The notes beneath the pieces are model-generated. The model saw only the letters and a list, made by a program, of their open reading frames with translations. It was not told where the DNA came from and searched no databases. A DNA stretch of 64,000 bases, from the NCBI RefSeq assembly GCF_032854445.1, contig NW_027018176.1, forward strand, positions 1-64,000, read 5' to 3'. This DNA comes from Liolophura sinensis. Lineage: Eukaryota > Mollusca > Polyplacophora > Chitonida > Chitonidae. Positions 1-9,603 of this stretch are shown in pieces; positions within the stretch are counted from its first letter, which is position 1, and each line of letters begins with the position of its first letter. A program made the position numbers and the translations under genes.

Positions 1-1900
1 AAGTGGGTCAGTGTTCAGTTGTACTTTTTACAGCAGACTGTATCAAGTACCCTGTGTTTTTCACGTACAAATGGTGTGGTTTTTCTACTCGTAGATAAAT
101 ACATTGAGATTGTCTTGCACTTAGAAGTAAGGCAATTGCTGGGTGAGTTAAATGGGCTTAGCCCAAAGATTTCAGGTCTTCTGGGCTACCGAAGGCACAT
201 TAACTTATAGTCAAAAGTTGAATATAGTAATGACCAGTCGCGATTGTACAGAGTACAGTGTAGCCGGTTTCAATTAACAAAAAGACCAGCAAAAAATGCA
301 AATGTGGAAAAACTGTTCCAGTGCTGCTGGTAAGAGGCTAATCCGACGTATTTTGTGACGAGAAAATCGAATGGTGCAAACCGCGTTGCTCTCCGACCAA
401 TACTTTTGGCTGTAGTGACAAATGAATGATCATTTATGTCATAATCACGTGCCCAGCAACGGCTCTTACTCCATGGAAACCAGGGAAATTTGCAATTTTT
501 CAACAGCTTGCCGATGCCTGGCTCAATTCCGCATCTTTTGGCACCTTACTGAAGTAGGTCAGTGTTCAGTTGTACTTTTTACAGCAGACTGTATCAAGTA
601 CCTTGTGTTTTTTATGTACAAATGGTGTGGTTTTTCTACACGTAGATAAAGACATTGAGATTGTCTTGCACTAAGAAGTAAGGCAATTGCTGGGTGAGTT
701 AAATGGGCTTAGCCCAAAGATTTCAGGTCTTCTGGGCTACCGAAGGGCACATAACTTATAGTCAAAAGTTGAAAATATAGTAATGACCAGTCGCGATTGT
801 ACAGAGTACAGTGTAGCCGATTTCAATTAACAAAAAGACCAGGCAAAAATGCAAAAGTGGAAAAACTGTTCCAGTGCTGCTAGTAAGAGGCTAATGCGAC
901 GTATTTTGTGACGAGAAATCGAATGGTGCAAACTGCGTTGCTTTCCGACCTATACTTTTGGCTGTAGCGACAATTGATGATCATTGATGTCATAATCACG
1001 TGCCCAGCAACGGCTCTTACTCCATGGAAACCAGGGAAATTTGCAATTTTTCAACAGCTGCCGATGCCTGGCTCAATTTCCGCATCTTTTGGCACCTTAC
1101 TGAAGTGGGTCAGTGTTCAGTTGTACTTTTTACAGCAGACTGTATCAAGTACCTTGTGTTTTTCACGTACAAATGGTCTGGTTTTTCTACACGTAGATAA
1201 AGACATTGAGATTGTCTTGCACTTAGAAGTAAGGCAATTGCTGGGTGAGTTAAATGGGCTTAGCCCAAAGATTTGAGGTCTTCTGGGCTACCGAAGGCAC
1301 ATAACTTATAGTCAAAAGTTGAATATAGTAATGACCAGTCGCGATTGTACAGAGTACAGTGTAGCCGATTTCAATTAACAAAAAGACCAGGCAAAAATGC
1401 AAATGTGGAAAAATTGTTCCAGTGCTGCTGGTAAGAGCTAATCCGACGTATTTTGTGACGAGAAATCGAATGGTGCAAACCGCGTTGCTCTCCGACCAAT
1501 ACTTTGGCTGTAGTGACAAATGAATGATCATTTATGTCATAATCACGTGCCCAGCAACGGCTCTTACTCCATGGAAACCAGGGAAATTTGCAATTTTTCA
1601 ACAGCTGCCGATGCCTGGCTCAATTCCGCATCTTTTGGCACCTTACTGAAGTAGGTCAGTGTTCAGTTGTACTTTTTACAGCAGACCTGTATCAAGTACC
1701 TTGTGTTTTTTACGTACAAATGGTGTGGTTTTTCTACACGTAGATAAAGACATTGAGATTGTCTTCCACTAAGAAGTAAGGCAATTGCTGGGTGAGTTAA
1801 ATGGGCTTAGCCCAAAGATTTCAGGTCTTCTGGGCTACCGAAGGGCACATAACTTATAGTCAAAAGTTGAATATAGTAATGACCAGTCGCGATTGTACAG
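1..1900. repeat. Left copy of a 13-unit-shift segmental match
   Basis: This segment matches about 7,140-9,040, a shift of about 7.13-7.14 kb (13 units). Shared rare markers include TACCCTGTG (near 49 and 7,186), CTACTCGTAGATAAATAC, ATTTGAGGTC (near 1,272 and 8,402), and CTTCCACTAAG (near 1,763 and 8,894). The match fades after about 1,900, where the following units carry different marker alleles. The right copy is immediately followed by the 5-unit block. Boundaries are approximate because they were set by marker sites and not by alignment. Confidence 0.8.
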
Positions 1901-4900
1901 AGTACAGTGTAGCCGATTTCAATTAACAAAAAGACCAGGCAAAAATGCAAAGTTGGCAAAATTGTTCCAGTGCTGCTGGTAAGAGGCTAATCCGACGTAT
2001 TTTGTGACGAGAAATCGAATGGTGCAAACCGCGTTGCTCTCCGACCAATACTTTTGGCTGTAGTGACAATTGAATGATCATTTATGTCATAATCACGTGC
2101 CCAGCAACGGCTCTTACTCCATGGAAACCAGGGAAATTTGCAATTTTTCAACAGCTGCCGATGCCTGGCTCAATTCCGCATCTTTTGGCACCTTACGGAA
2201 GTAGGTCAGTGTTCAGTTGTACTTTTTACAGCAGACTGTATCAAGTACCTTGTGTTTTTTATGTACAAATGGTGTGGTTTTTCTACACGTAGATAAAGAC
2301 ATTGAGATTGTCTTGCACTTAGAAGTAAGGCAATTGCTGGGTGAGTTAAATGGGCTTAGCCCTAAGATTTGACGTCTTCTGGGCTACCGAAGGGCACATA
2401 ACTTATAGTCAAAAGTTGAATATAGTAATGACCAGTCGCGATTGTACAGAGTACAGTGTAGCCGATTTCAATTAACAAAAAGACCAGGCAAAAATGTAAA
2501 TGTGGAAAAACTGTTCCAGTGCTGCTGGTAAGAGTCCAATCCGACGTATTTTGTGACGAGAAATCGAATGGTGCAAACCGCGTTTCTCTCCGACCAATAC
2601 TTTTGGCTGTAGTGACAATTGAATGATCATTTATGTCATAATCACGTGCACAGCAACGGCTCTTACTCCATGGAAACCAGGGAAATTTGCAATTTTTCAA
2701 CAGCTGCCGATACCTGGCTCAATTCCGCATCTTTTGGCACCTTATTCATGTGGGTCTGTGGTCAGTTGTACTTTTACAGCAGACTGTATCAAGTACCTTG
2801 TGTTTTTTATGTACAAATGGTGTGGTTTTCTACACGTAGATAAAGACATTGAGATTGTCTTGCACTTAGAAGTAAGGCAATTGCTGGGTGAGTTAAATGA
2901 GCTTAGCCCAAAGATTTGACGTCTTCTGGGCTACCGAAGGGCACATAACTTATAGTCAAAAGTTGAATATAGTAATGACCAGTCGCGATTGTACAGAGTA
3001 CAGTGTAGCCGATTTCAATTAACAAAAAGACCAGGCAAAAATGCAAAATTGGCAAAATTTTTCCAGTGCTGCTGGTAAGAGGCTAATCCGACGTATTTTG
3101 TGACGAGAAATCGAATGGTGCAAACCGCGTTGCTCTCCGACCAATACTTTTGGCTGTAGTGACAAATGAATGATCATTTATGTCATAATCACGTGCCCAG
3201 CAACGGCTCTTACTCCATGGAAACCAGGGAAATTTGCAATTTTTCAACAGCTGCCGATGCCTGGCTCAATTCCGCATCTTTTGGCACCTTACTGAAGTAG
3301 GTCAGTGTTCAGTTGTACTTTTTACAGCAGACTGTATCAAGTACCTTGTGTTTTTTACGTACAAATGGTGTGGTTTTTCTACATGTAGATAAAGACATTG
3401 AGATTGTCTTGCACTAAGAAGTAAGGCAATTGCTGGGTGAGTTAAATGGGCTTAGCCCAAAGATTTCAGGTCTTCTGGGCTACAGAAGGGCACATAACTT
3501 ATAGTAAAAAGTTGAATATAGTAATGACCAGTCGCGATTGTACAGAGTACAGTGTAGCCGATTTCAATTAACAAAAAGACCAGGCAAAAATGCAAAAGTG
3601 GAAAAACTGTTCCAGTGCTGCTAGTAAGAGGCTAATGCGACGTATTTTGTGACGAGAAATCGAATGGTGCAAACTGCGTTGCTTTCCGACCTATACTTTT
3701 GGCTGTAGCGACAATTGAATGATCATTGATGTCATAATCACGTGCCCAGCAACGGCTCTTACTCCATGGAAACCAGGGAAATTTGCAATTTTTCAACAGC
3801 TGCCGATGCCTGGCTCAATTCCGCATCTTTTGGCACCTTACTGAAGTGGGTCAGTGTTCAGTTGTACTTTTTACAGCAGACTGTATCAAGTACCTTGTGT
3901 TTTTCACGTACAAATGGTGTGGTTTTTCTACACGTAGATAAAGACATTGACATTGTCTTGCACTTAGAAGTAAGGCAATTGCTGGGTGAGTTAAATGGGC
4001 TTAGCCCAAAGATTTCAGGTCTTCTGGGCTACCGAAGGCACATAACTTATAGTCAAAAGTTGAATATAGTAATGACCAGTCGCGATTGTACAGAATACAG
4101 TGTAGCCGATTTCAATTAACAAAAAGACCAGGTAAAAATGCAAATGTGGAAAAACTGTTCCAGTGCTGCTGGTAAGAGGCTAATCCGACGTATTTTGTGA
4201 CGAGAAATCGAATGGTGCAAACCGCGTTGCTCTCCGACCAATACTTTTGGCTGTAGTGACAAATGAATGATCATTTATGTCATAATCACGTGCACAGCAA
4301 CGGCTCTTACTCCATGGAAACCAGGGATATTTGCAATTTTTCAACAGCTGCCGATGCCTGGCTCAATTCCGCATCTTTTGGCACCTTACTGAAGTAGGTC
4401 AGTGTTCAGTTGTACTTTTTACAGCAGACTGTATCAAGTACCTTGTGTTTTTTACGTACAAATGGTGTGGTTTTTCTACACGTAGATAAAGACATTGAGA
4501 TTGTCTTGCACTAAGAAGTAAGGCAATTGCTGGGTGAGTTAAATGGGCTTAGCCCAAAGATTTCAGGTCTTCTGGGCTACCGAAGGGCACATAACTTATA
4601 GTCAAAAGTTGAATATAGTAATGACCAGTCGCGATTGTACAGAGTACAGTGTAGCCGATTTCAATTAACAAAAAGACCAGGCAAAAATGCAAAAGTGGAA
4701 AAACTGTTCCAGTGCTGCTAGTAAGAGGCTAATGCGACGTATTTTGTGACGAGAAATCGAATGGTGCAAACTGCGTTGCTCTCCGACCTATACTTTTGGC
4801 TGTAGCGACAATTGAATGATCATTGATGTCATAATCACGTGCATAGCAACGGCTCTTACTCCATGGAAACCAGGGATATTTGCAATTTTTTAACAGCTGC

Positions 4901-5048
4901 CGATGCCTGGCCCAATTCCGCATCTTTTGGCACCTTATAAATGTGGGTCAGTGTTTAGTTGTACTTTTTACAGCAGACTGTATCAAGTACCTTGTGTTTT
5001 TTATGTACAAATGGTCTGGTTTTTCTACACGTAGATAAAGACATTGAG

Positions 5049-5076
5049 ATTGTCTTGGACTTAGAAGTAAGACAAT
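5049..5076. other. 8-bp inverted repeat ATTGTCTT / AAGACAAT
   Basis: In units with the AAGACAAT allele, ATTGTCTT and AAGACAAT form a perfect 8-bp inverted repeat with a 12-base spacer. In units with AAGGCAAT the same position gives a G-T pair. An overlapping alternative, AAGACA with TGTCTT, uses the same right-hand bases, so the two stems would compete. Confidence 0.65.
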
Positions 5077-5283
5077 TGCTGGGTGAGTTAAATGGGCTTG
5101 GCCCAAAGATTTCAGGTCTTCTGGGCTACCGAAGGGCACATAACTTATAGTCAAAAGTTGAATATAGTAATGACCAGTCGCGATTGTACAGAGTACAGTG
5201 TAGCCGATTTCAATTAACAAAAAGACCAGGTAAAAATGCAAAAGTGGAAAAACTGTTCCAGTGCTGCTGGTAAGAGGCTAATC

Positions 5284-5334
5284 CGACGTATTTTGTGACG
5301 AGAAATCGAATGGTGCAAACCGCGTTGCTCTCCG
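5284..5334. other. Conserved CpG-dense block, representative copy
   Basis: Seven CpG dinucleotides fall within 51 bp (5,284, 5,287, 5,299, 5,307, 5,321, 5,323, 5,333), out of about 17 in the whole unit. The block is among the least variable parts of the unit. The recurrent variants seen are AACTGCG for AACCGCG and ATCAAATGG for ATCGAATGG, both CpG transitions, plus TGACGAAAAATCG for TGACGAGAAATCG. Confidence 0.7.
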
Positions 5335-5384
5335 ACCAATACTTTTGGCTGTAGTGACAATTGAATGATCATTTATGCCATAAC

Positions 5385-5933
5385 CACGTGCACAGCAACG
5401 GCTCTTACTCCATGGAAACCAGGGATATTTGCAATTTTTCAACAGCTGCCGATGCCTGGCTCAATTCCGCATCTTTTGGCACCTTACTGAAGTGGGTCAG
5501 TGTTCAGTTGTACTTTTTACAGCAGACTGTATCAAGTACCTTGTGTTTTTCACGTACAAATGGTCTGGTTTTTCTACACGTAGATAAAGACATTGAGATT
5601 GTCTTGCACTTAGAAGTAAGGCAATTGCTGGGTGAGTTAAATGGGCTTAGCCCAAAGATTTCAGGTCTTCTGGGCTACCGAAGGGCACATAACTTATAGT
5701 CAAAAGTTGAATATAGTAATGACCAGTCGCGATTGTACAGAGTACAGTGTAGCCGATTTTAATTAACAAAAAGACCAGGCAAAAATGCAAAATTGGAAAA
5801 ATTGTTCCAGTGCTGCTGGTAAGAGGCTAATCCGACGTATTTTGTGACGAGAAATCGAATGGTGCAAACCGCGTTGCTCTCCGACCAATACTTTTGGCTC
5901 TAGTGACAATTGAATGATCATTTATGTCATAAT
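5385..5933. repeat. Representative 549-bp satellite unit (anchor to anchor)
   Basis: This is a convenient reference unit, taken from one CACGTG to the next. Reading from the anchor, it holds: a CAACGGCTCTTACTCCATGG block; an A/T-rich stretch with AAATTTGCAATTTTT or a near variant; the GCCGATGCCTGG block; TTTTGGCACC; a nested inverted repeat (5,510-5,539); a GTGTTTTT run; the AAAGACATTGAGATTGTC block; the TGGGCTTAGCCCA hairpin; GCACATAACTTATAGTC; TGTACAGAGTACA; a short A-rich run; a seven-CpG block; and finally the AATGATCATT palindrome just upstream of the next anchor. I see no convincing internal subrepeat, so 549 bp appears to be the basic unit and not a visible multimer of something shorter. 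The phase chosen is arbitrary. Confidence 0.95.
5510..5539. other. Nested inverted repeat (hairpin/cruciform), representative copy
   Basis: Outer arms GTACTT and AAGTAC (6 bp, perfect) enclose inner arms TACAG and CTGTA (5 bp, perfect) around a CAGA loop. A 2-by-2 internal mismatch lies between the two stems. The structure is present in nearly every unit. In units with TTCATGTGG the T run is one base shorter, making the internal loop 1-by-2. It could extrude as a cruciform in DNA or fold in a satellite transcript; both are inferences. Confidence 0.75.
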
Positions 5934-7139
5934 CACGTGCCCAGCAACGGCTCTTACTCCATGGAAACCAGGGAAATTTGCAATTTTTCAACAGCTGCCG
6001 ATGCCTGGCTCAATTCCGCATCTTTTGGCACCTTACTGAAGTGGGTCAGTGTTCAGTTGTACTTTTTACAGCAGACTGTATCAAGTACCTTGTGTTTTTC
6101 ACGTACAAATGGTGTGGTTTTTCTACTCGTAGATAAATACATTGAGATTGTCTTGCACTTAGAAGTAAGGCAATTGCTGGGTGAGTTAAATGGGCTTAGC
6201 CCAAAGATTTCAGGTCTTCTGGGCTACCGAAGGCACATAACTTATAGTCAAAAGTTGAATATAGTAATGACCAGTCGCGATTGTACAGAGTACAGTGTAG
6301 CCGATTTCAATTAACAAAAAGACCAGGTAAAAATGCAAAAGTGGAAAAACTGTTCCAGTGCTGCTGGTAAGAGGCTAATCCGACGTATTTTGTGACGAGA
6401 AATCGAATGGTGCAAACCGCGTTGCTCTCCGACCAATACTTTTGGCTGTAGTGACAATTGAATGATCATTTATGCCATAACCACGTGCACAGCAACGGCT
6501 CTTACTCCATGGAAACCAGGGATATTTGCAATTTTTCAACAGCTGCCGATGCCTGGCTCAATTCCGCATCTTTTGGCACCTTACTGAAGTGGGTCAGTGT
6601 TCAGTTGTACTTTTTACAGCAGACTGTATCAAGTACCTTGTGTTTTTCACGTACAAATGGTCTGGTTTTTCTACACGTAGATAAAGACATTGAGATTGTC
6701 TTGCACTTAGAAGTAAGGCAATTGCTGGGTGAGTTAAATGGGCTTAGCCCAAAGATTTCAGGTCTTCTGGGCTACCGAAGGGCACATAACTTATAGTCAA
6801 AAGTTGAATATAGTAATGACCAGTCGCGATTGTACAGAGTACAGTGTAGCCGATTTTAATTAACAAAAAGACCAGGCAAAAATGCAAAATTGGAAAAATT
6901 GTTCCAGTGCTGCTGGTAAGAGGCTAATCCGACGTATTTTGTGACGAGAAATCGAATGGTGCAAACCGCGTTGCTCTCCGACCAATACTTTTGGCTCTAG
7001 TGACAATTGAATGATCATTTATGTCATAATCACGTGCCCAGCAACGGCTCTTACTCCATGGAAACCAGGGAAATTTGCAATTTTTCAACAGCTGCCGATG
7101 CCTGGCTCAATTCCGCATCTTTTGGCACCTTACTGAAGT

Positions 7140-9040
7140 GGGTCAGTGTTCAGTTGTACTTTTTACAGCAGACTGTATCAAGTACCCTGTGTTTTTCACG
7201 TACAAATGGTGTGGTTTTTCTACTCGTAGATAAATACATTGAGATTGTCTTGCACTTAGAAGTAAGGCAATTGCTGGGTGAGTTAAATGGGCTTAGCCCA
7301 AAGATTTCAGGTCTTCTGGGCTACCGAAGGCACATAACTTATAGTCAAAAGTTGAATATAGTAATGACCAGTCGCGATTGTACAGAGTACAGTGTAGCCG
7401 GTTTCAATTAACAAAAAGACCAGGCAAAAATGCAAATGTGGAAAAACTGTTCCAGTGCTGCTGGTAAGAGGCTAATCCGACGTATTTTGTGACGAGAAAT
7501 CGAATGGTGCAAACCGCGTTGCTCTCCGACCAATACTTTTGGCTGTAGTGACAAATGAATGATCATTTATGTCATAATCACGTGCCCAGCAACGGCTCTT
7601 ACTCCATGGAAACCAGGGAAATTTGCAATTTTTCAACAGCTGCCGATGCCTGGCTCAATTCCGCATCTTTTGGCACCTTACTGAAGTAGGTCAGTGTTCA
7701 GTTGTACTTTTTACAGCAGACTGTATCAAGTACCTTGTGTTTTTTATGTACAAATGGTGTGGTTTTTCTACACGTAGATAAAGACATTGAGATTGTCTTG
7801 CACTAAGAAGTAAGGCAATTGCTGGGTGAGTTAAATGGGCTTAGCCCAAAGATTTCAGGTCTTCTGGGCTACCGAAGGGCACATAACTTATAGTCAAAAG
7901 TTGAATATAGTAATGACCAGTCGCGATTGTACAGAGTACAGTGTAGCCGATTTCAATTAACAAAAAGACCAGGCAAAAATGCAAAAGTGGAAAAACTGTT
8001 CCAGTGCTGCTAGTAAGAGGCTAATGCGACGTATTTTGTGACGAGAAATCGAATGGTGCAAACTGCGTTGCTTTCCGACCTATACTTTTGGCTGTAGCGA
8101 CAATTGAATGATCATTGATGTCATAATCACGTGCCCAGCAACGGCTCTTACTCCATGGAAACCAGGGAAATTTGCAATTTTTCAACAGCTGCCGATGCCT
8201 GGCTCAATTCCGCATCTTTTGGCACCTTACTGAAGTGGGTCAGTGTTCAGTTGTACTTTTTACAGCAGACTGTATCAAGTACCTTGTGTTTTTCACGTAC
8301 AAATGGTCTGGTTTTTCTACACGTAGATAAAGACATTGAGATTGTCTTGCACTTAGAAGTAAGGCAATTGCTGGGTGAGTTAAATGGGCTTAGCCCAAAG
8401 ATTTGAGGTCTTCTGGGCTACCGAAGGCACATAACTTATAGTCAAAAGTTGAATATAGTAATGACCAGTCGCGATTGTACAGAGTACAGTGTAGCCGATT
8501 TCAATTAACAAAAAGACCAGGCAAAAATGCAAATGTGGAAAAATTGTTCCAGTGCTGCTGGTAAGAGGCTAATCCGACGTATTTTGTGACGAGAAATCGA
8601 ATGGTGCAAACCGCGTTGCTCTCCGACCAATACTTTTGGCTGTAGTGACAAATGAATGATCATTTATGTCATAATCACGTGCCCAGCAACGGCTCTTACT
8701 CCATGGAAACCAGGGAAATTTGCAATTTTTCAACAGCTGCCGATGCCTGGCTCAATTCCGCATCTTTTGGCACCTTACTGAAGTAGGTCAGTGTTCAGTT
8801 GTACTTTTTACAGCAGACTGTATCAAGTACCTTGTGTTTTTTACGTACAAATGGTGTGGTTTTTCTACACGTAGATAAAGACATTGAGATTGTCTTCCAC
8901 TAAGAAGTAAGGCAATTGCTGGGTGAGTTAAATGGGCTTAGCCCAAAGATTTCAGGTCTTCTGGGCTACCGAAGGGCACATAACTTATAGTCAAAAGTTG
9001 AATATAGTAATGACCAGTCGCGATTGTACAGAGTACAGTG
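7140..9040. repeat. Right copy of the 13-unit-shift match
   Basis: This is the counterpart of 1-1,900, with the same order of rare variants. Small differences, such as CAGCTTGCCG near 508 and GAAAATATAG near 771, are single-base indels found only in the left copy. It overlaps the start of the 5-unit block, so parts of this sequence exist in at least three related versions in the window. Confidence 0.8.
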
Positions 9041-9597
9041 TAGCCGATTTCAATTAACAAAAAGACCAGGCAAAAATGCAAAAGTGGAAAAACTGTTCCA
9101 GTGCTGCTAGTAAGAGGCTAATCCGACGTATTTTGTGACGAGAAATCGAATGGTGCAAACCGCGTTGCTCTCCGACCTATACTTTTGGCTGTAGCGACAA
9201 TTGAATGATCATTGATGTCATAATCACGTGCACAGCAACGGCTCTTACTCCATGGAAACCAGGGATATTTGCAATTTGTCAACAGCTGCCGATGCCTGGC
9301 CCAATTCCGCATCTTTTGGCACCTTATAAATGTGGGTCAGTGTTTAGTTGTACTTTTTACAGCAGACTGTATCAAGTACCTTGTGTTTTTTATGTACAAA
9401 TGGTCTGGTTTTTCTACACGTAGATAAAGACATTGAGATTGTCTTGGACTTAGAAGTAAGACAATTGCTGGGTGAGTTAAATGGGCTTGGCCCAAAGATT
9501 TCAGGTCTTCTGGGCTACCGAAGGGCACATAACTTATAGTCAAAAGTTGAATATAGTAATGACCAGTCGCGATTGTACAGAGTACAGTGTAGCCGAT

Positions 9598-9603
9598 TTC
9601 AGG
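9598..9603. other. Private 16-bp deletion junction
   Basis: The usual GCCGATTTCAATTAAC followed by an A run and GACCAGG is shortened to GCCGATTTCAGGTAAAAATG, losing 16 bp. It sits exactly at the left edge of the indel-rich patch, and the 5-unit counterpart near 12,350 is intact. It may be a join made by assembly. Confidence 0.8.

Larger units (their letters stand above)
5200..7390. repeat. Two-unit (about 1,097 bp) tandem duplication
   Basis: The dimer at about 5,200-6,290 is repeated at about 6,297-7,390. One unit carries the ATGCCATAACCACGTG variant with GGGATATTTGC. The other carries GGCTCTAGTGAC and CTACTCGTAGATAAATAC. All of these recur in the second dimer at a shift of 1,097 bp. Visible differences are few, for example TACCTTGTG versus TACCCTGTG (near 6,088 and 7,186), which points to a recent duplication. 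The right end of the second copy changes to GCCGGTTTC and GCAAATGTGG. Confidence 0.85.

Noticed and set aside
5270-5320. RNA polymerase III A and B boxes suggesting a tRNA-derived repeat
   Set aside because: TGGTAAGAGGCT and AAATCGAATGG miss key positions of both boxes, and their order and spacing do not fit a tRNA-like promoter.
5500-5760. Ancient internal duplication between TTGTAC-TACAG-TGTA at the nested hairpin and TTGTACAGAGTACAGTGTA about 230 bp downstream
   Set aside because: The similarity is confined to a few short palindromic words, and no flanking similarity supports it.
5910-6314. Recurrent plus-strand open frames of 100-134 codons (often starting MNDHLCHNH) as a satellite-encoded protein
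   Set aside because: Open frames overlap in several phases and on both strands of the same bases, frame is not preserved between units, and common alleles such as CTGAAGTAGG and CACTAAG add stops in frame. No sign of selection on a reading frame is visible.
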